64,000 nucleotides of DNA from Rhodoferax sp. (GTDB lineage: Bacteria > Pseudomonadota > Gammaproteobacteria > Burkholderiales > Burkholderiaceae_C), in the NCBI RefSeq assembly GCF_018780565.1, contig NZ_JADMJN010000012.1, positions 1-64,000 of the forward strand, given 5' to 3'. A model generated the notes under the pieces. That model worked only from the letters and a program-made list of their open reading frames with translations. It searched no databases and was not told where the DNA came from. A program made the translations under genes and the position numbers. Below, piece by piece: positions 27,535 to 36,403 of this stretch. The number at the start of each line of letters is the position of its first letter. The stretch's first letter is position 1.

Positions 27535-28398
27535 ATGAAGTCAAGCAAGCTGAAGTTTTACAAACGCTGGGCGGCGGGTGCCGTTCTGGCCTCGTTGCTG
27601 GCTGCGCCGGTGGCTGCGCAGCAACTCTACGTTTTTTCGTCGGGTTCTTTGGGCGGCTTTGCCAAAGCGGCCTTTCAGGCCGGTGCCACCGGAACGGTTG
27701 ACTGGTGTCCGGTTGGTTTCTACGTTTTCAAGCATCCAAATGGCAATGTGCTGTTTGATACCGGCATCAACGACAAGGTGATCGCCGACGGCGAGGGTTG
27801 GTTGGGCCCACTGCACAAAGGCTTTGGTGTGAAGATGAACAAGGATGATGCCATTCCTGTGCAATTGGCGAAGATTGGCCTGACGCCCAAGGACATCAAG
27901 TATGTGGTGACCAGCCACATGCACTTTGATCATGCCGGTAACCTGGGCATGTTCCCTAATGCCACCCATATCGCGCAAGAAGAGGAGTTCAAGGCAGCCC
28001 TGTTTCCTGACCATCCGTTTCAGGCGTTCTACATGGCGGGTGACTTTGCAGGCATGAAGCAACAAAACACGATCATGCTCAATGGTGACCTTGACCTTTT
28101 TAGCGACGGCACTTTCCGCGTCTTGAAAGGTACGGGTCACACCAAAGGCAGCCAGTTCGCAGTGGTTAAACTGCCAAAAACAGGTTCGGTGATCCTGACG
28201 GGTGATGCGGTTTATCTGAAAGAAAATCTGGACAAGAACATTCTCCCCCCCCTGGGTGGTGCGACCAATCAGATTGAGGGCTACAAGACTTACCAGCGCA
28301 TCCGGCACATCCGCGACTCAGAGAATGCAAAAATATTCTTCGCTCATGATCCTGATGCCTACAAGGTGACCAAGCAGGCGCCAGAGTTCTACAACTGA
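27535..28398 (+). CDS. Exported metallo-beta-lactamase-fold hydrolase
   Basis: About 287 residues. The ATG at 27535 follows AGGAG and starts a signal peptide ending near AAPVAAQQ. The zinc-binding motif HMHFDHAGN lies in the mature part, with further ligands in GTGHTKGSQ, LTGDAVY and FFAHDP. The domain resembles N-acyl-homoserine-lactone lactonases, but export to the periplasm is atypical for those. A lactone or ester hydrolase preparing the substrate before import would fit the operon. That is inference. Confidence 0.85.
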   Translation: MKSSKLKFYKRWAAGAVLASLLAAPVAAQQLYVFSSGSLGGFAKAAFQAGATGTVDWCPVGFYVFKHPNGNVLFDTGINDKVIADGEGWLGPLHKGFGVKMNKDDAIPVQLAKIGLTPKDIKYVVTSHMHFDHAGNLGMFPNATHIAQEEEFKAALFPDHPFQAFYMAGDFAGMKQQNTIMLNGDLDLFSDGTFRVLKGTGHTKGSQFAVVKLPKTGSVILTGDAVYLKENLDKNILPPLGGATNQIEGYKTYQRIRHIRDSENAKIFFAHDPDAYKVTKQAPEFYN

Positions 28399-28457
28399 TC
28401 TTCCACTCAACACCCATGGCTTCATGAATGCAGTCATGGGTTCCTTCTTGTTTGTCT

Positions 28458-29171
28458 ATGAACTCAACTTCAACACCTGCTGTCGCTGTTCGTGGTGTGA
28501 CCAAGCGCTACGGTGCGGTGGCAGCACTGACAGGTATTGACCTCGACATCAAGCAGGGGGAAATTGTCTGCCTGCTGGGACCCAACGGCTCCGGCAAGAC
28601 CACCTTGATTCGGCTACTGACCGGTTTTTTGAACCCGGATGACGGTGTGCTTCAAGTGGCGGGTTTCGACGTCCAACAGCAGCCGATGCAGGCGCGCCAA
28701 TGCATCGGTTATGCGCCCGAGTCGGCACCCATGTACCGTCATATGCGGGTCGGTGAGTTTCTCGCCTTTATGGCCCGCTTGCGCCAGGTACCTGCGCACA
28801 AAGTGCACCAGGCGGTGGATCGCGTGGCTGAACAACTGGAACTGACTGACAAGTTGCAGGCTCCTGTGCCTACTTTGTCGCGCGGCTACCGGCAAAGGGT
28901 ATGCATCGCGCAAGCCCTGTTGCATGAGCCCCAATTGCTGATTCTTGATGAGCCGAGCAATGGGCTCGATCCCCGTCAAATTATTGAGATGCGGCATTTG
29001 ATTCGGTCCTTGGCCAAGAAACATACCGTTTTGATGAGCTCACACATCCTGAGCGAAGTGGCGAAAACCGCGGATCGGGTGGTGGTGTTGATGGCCGGGA
29101 AGCTCAAGGGCGAGCGCCCTGTCAGCCCCGAGGATACTGATTTAGAGGACTGGTTCCTCTCGCTGGCGTGA
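28458..29171 (+). CDS. ABC-2 type transporter ATPase (GldA/CcmA-like)
   Basis: About 237 residues. Walker A GPNGSGKTTLIRLLTGF, signature PTLSRGYRQRVCIAQALL (LSRGYRQR type), Walker B LLILDEPSNGLDP, switch His in VLMSSHILSEV. Exporter-type rather than importer-type ATPase. The ATG at 28458 starts just before the family sequence (AVRGVTKRYG); a further start lies at 28428. It forms a block with the next three genes. Confidence 0.88.
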   Translation: MNSTSTPAVAVRGVTKRYGAVAALTGIDLDIKQGEIVCLLGPNGSGKTTLIRLLTGFLNPDDGVLQVAGFDVQQQPMQARQCIGYAPESAPMYRHMRVGEFLAFMARLRQVPAHKVHQAVDRVAEQLELTDKLQAPVPTLSRGYRQRVCIAQALLHEPQLLILDEPSNGLDPRQIIEMRHLIRSLAKKHTVLMSSHILSEVAKTADRVVVLMAGKLKGERPVSPEDTDLEDWFLSLA

Positions 29172-29184
29172 CGGGCTGACACAT

Positions 29185-29886
29185 ATGAATGCATTCCTTG
29201 TTTTGACCAGAAAAGAGATGGGCGCAGCGCTGCTGTCACCGATTGCCTACATCGTAGCGGCGGTATTTTTGCTGGTACTGGGCTACACCTTCAGCCTGAC
29301 CCTCTTTGCCACCAAAGTGGCGAATCTGCAGTACATTTTTCGCCAAATTTACGTGCTGTCGATCCTGCTCGTCCCGGTGCTGACCATGCGCGCTTTTGCC
29401 GAAGAGCGACACAACGACACGCTGGAACTGCTGCTGACCGCGCCCATCGCGGAAGTGTGGATTGTGTTGTCCAAGTTCGTCGCCCTGATGGCGGTAATTT
29501 TGTCAATCTATGCCTTATCGGGCCTGTACGCACTGATCCTGGGCTGGTTGGGGGAGCCAGATTGGGGGCCAATCCTTGCGGGCTACGGAACGCTTGTGTT
29601 GTTGGGCAGTCTGCTGGTGTCGGTTGGCATTCTCGCCTCAACCCTGACTGAGAATCAGGTGGTCTCAGCCGCCTTGTCAATGGGCGTCTTCCTCATGCTT
29701 TGGTTTGCCGACTCGGTGGCCCCATTGCTGCCTGGTTCGCTTGAGCCCCTGGCACTGAACCTGTCATTGATCGGGCACTTCAAACCCCTGGTCTCTGGCT
29801 CTATTTTTCTGTCCGATGCTATGTACTTTGTCAGTGGCACCATGGTGACGCTCTGGTTAGCCAGCCGACGCCTGGCAGACAGGTGA
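29185..29886 (+). CDS. ABC-2 type permease (GldF-like)
   Basis: A 233-residue integral membrane protein with about six hydrophobic helices. It opens LTRKEMGAALLSPIAYIVAA and contains TMRAFAEERHNDTLELLLTA, both characteristic of the GldF/NosY-like ABC-2 permeases. It is the membrane partner of the preceding ATPase. Confidence 0.87.
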   Translation: MNAFLVLTRKEMGAALLSPIAYIVAAVFLLVLGYTFSLTLFATKVANLQYIFRQIYVLSILLVPVLTMRAFAEERHNDTLELLLTAPIAEVWIVLSKFVALMAVILSIYALSGLYALILGWLGEPDWGPILAGYGTLVLLGSLLVSVGILASTLTENQVVSAALSMGVFLMLWFADSVAPLLPGSLEPLALNLSLIGHFKPLVSGSIFLSDAMYFVSGTMVTLWLASRRLADR

Positions 29887-29891
29887 TCTCC

Positions 29892-31376
29892 ATGCCCCTA
29901 CTCACTAATTTTCTTGTCATCGTGGCACTTTGCGTGCTGTTCGCAGCCGGCCTGCGCACTCCGCTGGGCCACCGGCGCTGGCGCATCGCCGTGCAGCTGC
30001 TGGGCGCCTTGCTTGCATTCGGGGTGGTGGTGCTGGCCAATGTGGTGTCGTACCGCAACGATCAGCACTTCGACATCACGATCGAGGAGGCTTTCACGCC
30101 TGCAGCCGAGACCTTGCAGGTTCTGCACAGTTTGAAACAAGACGTGGAACTGATCTATTTTTACCAGGCGCAGAATCCTGCCGGCCGGGCCGCCAAACAA
30201 ATGGTGGAGATCATGGGCAAGGTGACGCCGCACCTGAAAGTGCGCACCATTGATCCTGATCAGCAACCGGCGCAGGCCAACCAGTATGGGATGCGCATGT
30301 ACAACGTGGCGCTGATGATGGCCGAGGGCCGACGTATTGAGGTGGTCACCACCGAGGACCGTGAGATGGCCATGGGAATGCTGCGCCTGCTGCGCAGCGA
30401 CAAACGGCCAGTGTGTTTTCTTAGCGGACACGGTGAATACGATATTGACAATTTCGAGTATCACACGCACTTTGAGGCTGCAGGTGGTCACGCCCACGAC
30501 GCTGCCGGGCAGGGTCTCGTCGATATGACACAGCATGGCATAGGTCGGCTGCGTCGGGCCCTCGACAAATTGGGTTATGAAGTGCGTAAACTGTCGCTGG
30601 CAACCGGCCAGTCGGGTGCCGGTGAGGGCGTGCCGACCGACTGTGCCGCGCTGGTGGAAGCGAATCCGCGGACTGCTCTTTCACCGCCTGAGGTGGCTGT
30701 GTTGGCGGGCTACATGGCAGGCGGCGGCAATCTGTTGCTGCTGCTGGAGCCGGACTACGCGTTGGGTGATGAACTGGCGGCATTACTGGCGCAGGCGGGT
30801 GTTCGGGTCGGTGACGGGGTCGTGAGTGACCCGCTCAGTCACTACTTCACGGATGATCAGATGGTTGCGGTCGAAAAATATGCAAGTCACCCGAGTACTG
30901 GCGGTCTGGCGCTAAGTTTCTTTCCGGGAGTTCGGCCTTTGCAGGCGGTGGCTGCTGAGGGTGTCAAGTCCAGCGTGTTGTTTGCGAGCAGCGCACAAGC
31001 CACGCTAACCACGCGTGACTCTTCTCTTCGCCTGGATGCCTCCGCGCGGGTGCCCGGCACGCGTGCGCTGGCGATTGTCAGTGAAGGTCAGTTGGCGGGT
31101 ACTGGCAAACCCTTTCGCATGGCCGTGGTGGGTGATGCCGACTTTGCCAGCAATTCGTTTTACCCATACTTGGCGAATGCTGATTTGGTGTTGGGCCTCA
31201 CTGCATGGTTGCGTGGCGAACCGCGCGGCCCGGCGATCAAACCGCCGGTGGAGGTACTGCCAACGGTGGTCATGACGGGCTCACAGATGCAGATCATCTT
31301 CCTGTTGTGTGTGCTGGTGCTGCCAGGCTTGTGTGGGCTGGCAGGTTTGGCAGTATGGTGGCGGCGTCGACAATGA
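29892..31376 (+). CDS. GldG-family protein (ABC-type auxiliary component)
   Basis: About 494 residues. An N-terminal pair of membrane helices precedes a large periplasmic region with VELIYFYQAQNPAG, VKVRTIDPDQ-like sequence (VRTIDPDQQPAQANQYG) and FLSGHGEYDIDN. A C-terminal membrane helix (about 465-487) ends in an Arg-rich tail. This is the GldG/ABC_transp_aux layout. In Bacteroidetes GldG works with GldF and GldA in gliding and secretion; in Proteobacteria the role is unknown. The ATG at 29892 follows AGG; a GTG at 29883 overlaps the previous stop. Confidence 0.85.
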   Translation: MPLLTNFLVIVALCVLFAAGLRTPLGHRRWRIAVQLLGALLAFGVVVLANVVSYRNDQHFDITIEEAFTPAAETLQVLHSLKQDVELIYFYQAQNPAGRAAKQMVEIMGKVTPHLKVRTIDPDQQPAQANQYGMRMYNVALMMAEGRRIEVVTTEDREMAMGMLRLLRSDKRPVCFLSGHGEYDIDNFEYHTHFEAAGGHAHDAAGQGLVDMTQHGIGRLRRALDKLGYEVRKLSLATGQSGAGEGVPTDCAALVEANPRTALSPPEVAVLAGYMAGGGNLLLLLEPDYALGDELAALLAQAGVRVGDGVVSDPLSHYFTDDQMVAVEKYASHPSTGGLALSFFPGVRPLQAVAAEGVKSSVLFASSAQATLTTRDSSLRLDASARVPGTRALAIVSEGQLAGTGKPFRMAVVGDADFASNSFYPYLANADLVLGLTAWLRGEPRGPAIKPPVEVLPTVVMTGSQMQIIFLLCVLVLPGLCGLAGLAVWWRRRQ

Positions 31377-31906
31377 AGCGCATGGTTTGGGCTCTGGTGT
31401 CGGTGGCGGCCTTGGCGCTGCTGGTCTTTCTGGCATTGCACGGCCCGGATCGCCGTCAGTTGCTGGTCGAACATCAGGCCGAAGGCACGATGCAACATCT
31501 GACCACCGACAGCGTGAACAACGTACGCATCACCTCAGGCTCTTTTACGGGCAGTTTTTCGCGGGGCCCGCATGGTCAATGGTCGCAGACCGGCGCTACC
31601 GTTGACGCGACCACCGCAGCGAACGCCAGCGCAGCCATTGAAGCTGGGCTCCGACTACTGCACAACACGGTGCCTGAGCGCAGCTTTGAGACCGAGGCAG
31701 CCGAGTTCGGTTTGTCAGCACCGGTATTACAGGTGACAGTAAAAGCAGTCGGCGATCAGACCTTTGAAGCGATATTCGGGGCCACTAACCCGATTGGCCT
31801 TGCGCGTTACGTGCGTATCCGCAGTGCCGGGCTGACGACAGTTCACCTGATGCCCTCATACATGGTAGATGCCTGGACGCCGGCCCTGCCGGGTACCGCA
31901 CGATGA
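31373..31906 (+). CDS. DUF4340-like membrane-anchored protein
   Basis: About 177 residues: one N-terminal membrane helix (LVSVAALALLVFLALHG) and a periplasmic domain of DUF4340 character (FGLSAPVLQVTVKA, then YVRI..AGLTTVHLMPSYMVD). Genes of this kind commonly follow GldG-like genes, and it overlaps the preceding gene by 4 bp (ATGA) and the next by 4 bp. It is probably an accessory component of the same ABC-2 complex. Shorter than many family members. Confidence 0.75.
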   Translation: MKRMVWALVSVAALALLVFLALHGPDRRQLLVEHQAEGTMQHLTTDSVNNVRITSGSFTGSFSRGPHGQWSQTGATVDATTAANASAAIEAGLRLLHNTVPERSFETEAAEFGLSAPVLQVTVKAVGDQTFEAIFGATNPIGLARYVRIRSAGLTTVHLMPSYMVDAWTPALPGTAR

Positions 31907-33021
31907 GTAGCGCGCTGTGGGGCAGGTTCCAACTGCTGGTCCGCCTGAGCCTGCTGCTGGGGCTGGGGCTGCTCTGGCTGCCGGCACAGGCTCACACCAG
32001 CAGCACTGGCCTGGCGGGTTTGGAATTCCAAGGCGACGAAGCACGTTACCAGCTGACGCTGGCACCAGCCGAGATTGGTGACGCGGCCATGGTCGTCCAG
32101 CGAGGCGCAGCAGGTGATGTGCTTGCCGCACAGCAGGTGGCTGCGCTTGTGCAAGCGCACCTGATGCTGAGCGTCAATGACCAGCCCTGCCGCATCAAAC
32201 GCACTCGGTTGCAGGCCTTGCAGCGCGGTGATGACCGAGTGGCTGTGCTGCTCGACTGGCAGTGTGCACAGCCGCCAGGTGTGCTGGTGCTGCGCGACAC
32301 ACTGAGCAGTGTCTTCGGCGAACATTACAGCAGCATCGCCAGCATCAGCCGGTTGGGCGGGTCGACAACTCAGGCCGAGAACAGCGCCGATGCCGCCGCC
32401 CGTACCCGCCAGGAGCACATCCTCGACCGCGAACACGCACAGGTGCGGATCGACTTCGGCCAGCCCCCGCCAGGCGGCTTGGGTGGCTTCCTGTGGTTGG
32501 GCTTGCAACACATCCTGAGCGGTCTGGACCACCTGCTTTTCCTGGCTGCGCTTTTGCTGGGCAGCCGGAACTTGCGCACGCTGCTGATCACGGTGACTGC
32601 GTTCACGGCGGCGCACAGTGTAAGTCTGGCAGTGGCGGCGCTCGGTTGGGTGCATGTCACTGGCAACTGGGTCGAACCGACCATCGCCGCCTCCATCATC
32701 TGGGTCGCGCTGGAAAACCTCCGGTCTCGCCAAGTGACCCTACGCCGGCATCTGTTGACCTTCACCTTCGGTTTGGTGCATGGCCTGGCTTTTGCCGAAG
32801 CGCTGACCGAGCTCCATCTGGGCGGCTGGCCGTTGGCGCGTGCGCTGTTGGGTTTCAACCTAGGCGTTGAGGCGGGGCAGGCACTGGTGGTGCTCCTGCT
32901 GGCGCCAATGTTGACGTGGATGGCACGGCAAAATGTCGGATCACGCATGGTGCGCCTGATGTCGGTCGGCATCGCTGGCATGGGAACGGTATGGCTGATT
33001 CAGAGATTGCAGCTGGCTTGA
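31903..33021 (+). CDS. HupE/UreJ-family membrane protein
   Basis: A 372-residue protein: signal sequence (WLPAQAHT), a periplasmic domain of about 160 residues, then the HupE/UreJ_2 membrane domain with some six helices, including GLQHILSGLDHLLFLAALLLG, TVTAFTAAHSVSLAVAALG and LVHGLAFAEAL. Related proteins are thought to move nickel or cobalt, but the long-N-terminus branch is uncharacterised. It is translationally coupled to the DUF4340-like gene, so its job is probably tied to the ABC-2 module or to metal supply for the enzymes here. Confidence 0.82.
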   Translation: MSSALWGRFQLLVRLSLLLGLGLLWLPAQAHTSSTGLAGLEFQGDEARYQLTLAPAEIGDAAMVVQRGAAGDVLAAQQVAALVQAHLMLSVNDQPCRIKRTRLQALQRGDDRVAVLLDWQCAQPPGVLVLRDTLSSVFGEHYSSIASISRLGGSTTQAENSADAAARTRQEHILDREHAQVRIDFGQPPPGGLGGFLWLGLQHILSGLDHLLFLAALLLGSRNLRTLLITVTAFTAAHSVSLAVAALGWVHVTGNWVEPTIAASIIWVALENLRSRQVTLRRHLLTFTFGLVHGLAFAEALTELHLGGWPLARALLGFNLGVEAGQALVVLLLAPMLTWMARQNVGSRMVRLMSVGIAGMGTVWLIQRLQLA

Positions 33022-33121
33022 CCGTTTCGAGACATCCAAACAAGGATCCAGGCGCACTGCGAGGCTCAACTCTGAGGTCACTCCCCAGGCCCCATTTCAC
33101 ACTAACTCAAGGAAAAAAATC

Positions 33122-34576
33122 ATGCAACTTAAAGACCCGTCGCTTCTAAAAAATTTGGCCTTCATTGATGGCGTATGGGTCGGTGCCGATGACGGTGCAG
33201 CCCATGCCATCCGCAACCCGTCCACAGGGCTCGAAATCGCCCGAGTGCCCGATCTTGGCGCTGTCGAGACCGAGCGCGCGATTGCCGCCGCTGCTGCTGC
33301 ACTGCCAGCCTGGAGTGCCAAGACCGCCAAAGAACGCGCCACCCTCCTGCGCCGCTGGCATGATTTGATTTTGGCCAACCAGGAAGACCTGGCCATACTG
33401 ATGACCATGGAGCAGGGTAAACCGCTGACGGAGTCTCGCGGCGAAGTCGCATACGGTGCCTCGTTCATTGAATGGTTTGCGGAGGAGGGCAAGCGTGTCT
33501 ATGGCGAGGTGATTCCGGCCCCCACTACCGACAAGCGTTTGGTTGTGATCAAGCAACCCGTTGGGGTGACAGCAGCCATCACACCATGGAATTTCCCTAT
33601 CGCCATGATCACCCGCAAGGTCGCGCCTGCCCTGGCTGCTGGATGTACTTCGGTAGTCAAGCCAGCCGAGGCGACGCCACTGTCCGCCCTGGCGCTGGCG
33701 GAACTGGCGACGCGTGCCGGCATACCCCGAGGTGTATTGAACATTGTGACGACCGCGCGTCCGGCTGTGGTGGGCCAGGTGCTGACCGCCAGCCCGGTTG
33801 TCAGAAAGCTCTCGTTCACCGGATCGACCCCGGTTGGCAAGCGCCTGATGGCACAGTGTGCGAGCACCGTCAAGCGCTTGTCGCTGGAACTGGGTGGCAA
33901 CGCTCCCTTCATCGTCTTCGATGACGCCGATCTCGACGCAGCGGTGCGCGGTGCAATGGCCTCCAAATACCGCAATGCCGGCCAGACTTGTGTCTGCACC
34001 AATCGTCTGCTGGTCCAGGATGGCGTGTACGACGCCTTTGCCGCCAAGCTGGTGGAAGCCGTGAACGCATTGAAGGTCGATGACGGTCTTGAGCCCGGCA
34101 CCCAGATCGGCCCCTTGATCAACGAGGCGGCTGTGGTCAAGGTCGAAGTGCTGGTAGCCGACGCTGTCGCCAAAGGTGCCAAGGTGCTGCTGGGTGGCAG
34201 TCGTCACGGTCGCGGTGGTAATTTTTACGCACCGACCGTACTCGCTGATGTCACGCCTGCCATGAATGTGGCTCAGGAAGAGATATTCGGCCCGGTGGCG
34301 CCCATGTTTCGCTTCAAGACAGATGACGAAGCCGTGCAGATGGCCAATGACACCTGTTACGGGCTAGCCTCCTATTTTTACTCCCGCGATATTGGCCGCG
34401 TCTGGCGCATCGCGGAGCGGCTTGAATACGGCATGGTCGGGATCAATGAGGGGCTTATCTCCAATGAGGTCGCGCCTTTTGGTGGCGTCAAGGAATCCGG
34501 CATCGGCCGCGAAGGCTCGCAACATGGGATTGACGAGTATCTGGAACTCAAATACCTTTGCTTCGGCGGTCTTTAG
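33122..34576 (+). CDS. gabD: Succinate-semialdehyde-type aldehyde dehydrogenase
   Basis: A 484-residue NAD(P)-dependent aldehyde dehydrogenase. Seen: TPWNFPIAMITRKVAPALA, KPAEATPLSALALAELA, catalytic Glu in LSLELGGNAPFIVFDDADLD, and catalytic Cys in NAGQTCVCTNR, where the CVC pair is typical of GabD-type enzymes. EEIFGPVAP and PFGGVKESGIGREGS close the domain. It follows a 100-bp gap, so it may be distal in the sigma-54 transcript. It would oxidise the aldehyde made by the iron-type dehydrogenase. The exact substrate is unproved. Confidence 0.88.
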   Translation: MQLKDPSLLKNLAFIDGVWVGADDGAAHAIRNPSTGLEIARVPDLGAVETERAIAAAAAALPAWSAKTAKERATLLRRWHDLILANQEDLAILMTMEQGKPLTESRGEVAYGASFIEWFAEEGKRVYGEVIPAPTTDKRLVVIKQPVGVTAAITPWNFPIAMITRKVAPALAAGCTSVVKPAEATPLSALALAELATRAGIPRGVLNIVTTARPAVVGQVLTASPVVRKLSFTGSTPVGKRLMAQCASTVKRLSLELGGNAPFIVFDDADLDAAVRGAMASKYRNAGQTCVCTNRLLVQDGVYDAFAAKLVEAVNALKVDDGLEPGTQIGPLINEAAVVKVEVLVADAVAKGAKVLLGGSRHGRGGNFYAPTVLADVTPAMNVAQEEIFGPVAPMFRFKTDDEAVQMANDTCYGLASYFYSRDIGRVWRIAERLEYGMVGINEGLISNEVAPFGGVKESGIGREGSQHGIDEYLELKYLCFGGL

Positions 34577-35451
34577 GGAGGACTGGTTTCGCCCCTGCTT
34601 TCTATCCGGGCAATGTATCGATGCCGGTACCCTGGCGTACGCGACCCCGCGTGTGCCAACCCGGTTAAGCCCCAGAGATGATGGTGTTGGAAGTTTTCAG
34701 GGCATACCGCCTGGGCATGGACTTACCGTTGGGTTTGGGGGCCAATGTCAACAATTTGGATGGAATGCCGCCAATTGAGCGACCGAGTCAGTAAACCTCG
34801 ACGGTGAGGTTCTTCTGCTACCCGAAAGCTGCCAGCCGGGAGCACCTGCTGTTGGCTCATGGCAGTCGGAGCAATTGACAAAAGCGTGGCCCGTCTGCCG
34901 ACATTCCAGCGCGTAGACGAACGACTGGTTTAGAGCGGGTAGAACGAAAAGTCGTACGCCCGAAACCAGCCCATGGCGGGTGCTCACGTTAACGAATTGC
35001 TCGCTACAAAGTTGCCCGTCGATCCCCGGTTGCCGATGACCGGTTAGGAGGAGGCAGATCGCAAACGGCTATGACTGGTTAGGGCCTGTAAGAGTCGCCC
35101 ATGAGCGCCGTCCAATCGCGGTTGCTGGTCGGGTTTGGACCGGAACAGTGGCCTGGTCTCCACTGGAATAGGTGGCTGGGTTTGGATTGGAATCGGTGGC
35201 CGGTTTCAGTGGAATACGCACGCGACACCGCCACACCGTTTACCTATGCGCATGCCGGCGGGTGTTGATGCGGTGGCGCTAACGCAGGCCTGATATACCC
35301 GGTGGCTCGCCCTTAGCCACCACAGACGACCGCTGACCGGTCCGTAAACCGTTGCAATTCAGCCTCCAGAAAGCCACCGGCGTCCGATACCCGCTCCCGC
35401 TGCACAAGAGCCGGTCTAGCAGTGAATAATTCACACCGGCGAACGACTTCA
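34577..35451. other. Eroded non-coding segment at the left edge of the genomic island
   Basis: 875 bp with no supported gene. It holds short decayed repeats (GCGGGTGCTCACG near 34977 also occurs near 14655 in the other mobile patch, and GACCGGTTAGG/GACTGGTTAGG occur near 35038 and 35070) and the IS21-like end repeats described separately. This looks like the remains of earlier insertions. Confidence 0.45.
35126..35220. repeat. Four imperfect tandem repeats, IS21-like end remnant
   Basis: Successive units of about 20-26 bp carry GGGTTTGGACCGGAACAGTGGC, CTCCACTGGAATAGGTGGC, GGGTTTGGATTGGAATCGGTGGC and GGTTTCAGTGGAATACGCA. The common core is TGGAAT followed by GTGGC. Multiple repeats of this style mark the ends of IS21-family elements, but no istA or istB gene remains. 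Confidence 0.45.
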
Positions 35452-35754
35452 TTATTTTCTTTGGCTCGGCAATTCAGAAAGCTCCCTCGATACCTGTCTG
35501 AGAAGTGCATCAACCGCTCTGTCATCTTTGTCAACCATGTACGAAAGTGCCAGCAGGGTTAGTGGATGTATGTCCAAAACCTCAGCGAGCTCGTCCACTT
35601 TCTTGAGTGTTGGGATTTTCAGTCCGCGTTCCAAGGAACTGACGTACGTTCGGCTTGAAGCAAGACTAAACGCTTCCTGACTGAGCCCCCGGGCACTGCG
35701 AGCTATCTTCAGGGCTTCGGAAAAATTGTTTTGATGGTGTTTGGCACGAGACAT
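35452..35754 (-). CDS. XRE-family helix-turn-helix regulator
   Basis: A 100-residue protein whose first 75 residues form a Cro/CI-type helix-turn-helix: ALKIARSARGLSQEAFSLAS, then RTYVSSLERGLKIPTLKKV and LAEVLDIHPLTLL. The C-terminal 25 residues are charged. It is divergent from the next gene with its ATG only 14 bp from the -35 of that gene's promoter, so it probably regulates both. Confidence 0.88.
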   Translation of the reverse strand: MSRAKHHQNNFSEALKIARSARGLSQEAFSLASSRTYVSSLERGLKIPTLKKVDELAEVLDIHPLTLLALSYMVDKDDRAVDALLRQVSRELSELPSQRK

Positions 35755-35767
35755 TTGTGCCGATTAG

Positions 35768-35795
35768 CTGACAATGACGCCTATAGAGCTACAAT
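35768..35795 (+). promoter_or_regulatory. Sigma-70-type promoter of the gene at 35819
   Basis: CTGACA, a 16-bp spacer and TACAAT. Transcription would start near 35802, which supports the ATG at 35819 over the ATG at 35774. Confidence 0.5.
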
Positions 35796-35818
35796 CAATA
35801 GGACTCATTTTCACTACC

Positions 35819-36307
35819 ATGTTCATTACAAACAACGCTTCCAGATCACCTGTTTCTAACCTTTTGGGTGACCCTGCTGCCCACTACTGGGGGGCCGCAG
35901 AACTGGCCTTGTGTCGCCCTTGGTTCCTCGTGACGTTCCTCCATACTGAGTCAATTGATGGCGAGGATGCATTTTCAAGAACTCGAACTATGCTTCTATC
36001 CAATGTGGAGGATGTTGAAAGCATGGCTCAACAGGAGACGGGTGGGTCACTACAGTTTGAGTCCGTTCAAGTCATCACCCCTGGCCATCTCAATGGCACG
36101 GGAGGTTGGAAAATGGAGCCTCTCGACTCAGTCTGGACAGCTGAGGAGCCTTCAGTCGCCGGGCAAGTCGTGGAAATCTATGAAACGAAGGCTGGTGTGA
36201 AGTACGCTGTTTCTATGCTCGGAACTCCTGTTGATGAACTTCGAAAAGAGACCCTTTGGCTTCGGTTCCCCGTTCTGGAAGAGAATCACGGCTGCCTTTC
36301 GCAATAG
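35819..36307 (+). CDS. Hypothetical protein, island cargo
   Basis: About 162 residues starting MFITNNASRSPVSN (an in-frame ATG at 35774 lies upstream of the predicted transcription start). No membrane segment, signal peptide or motif that I recognise. Ordinary soluble composition with several Trp. Divergent from the XRE regulator and near other small unknown genes. Function unknown. Confidence 0.55.
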   Translation: MFITNNASRSPVSNLLGDPAAHYWGAAELALCRPWFLVTFLHTESIDGEDAFSRTRTMLLSNVEDVESMAQQETGGSLQFESVQVITPGHLNGTGGWKMEPLDSVWTAEEPSVAGQVVEIYETKAGVKYAVSMLGTPVDELRKETLWLRFPVLEENHGCLSQ

Positions 36308-36403
36308 CGTTCTGACAAGAATCTGTGCTCCCGCGACCTCAGTGACGATGCCCAACACAGTACTCACCAACGGTGACAGCATCAGCATCTCCATCGCACG
36401 CAG

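Noticed and set aside
27535..28398. Quorum-quenching lactonase assignment
   Set aside because: The zinc motif is shared by many metallo-beta-lactamase-fold enzymes, and the signal peptide and catabolic setting do not favour an acyl-homoserine-lactone role.
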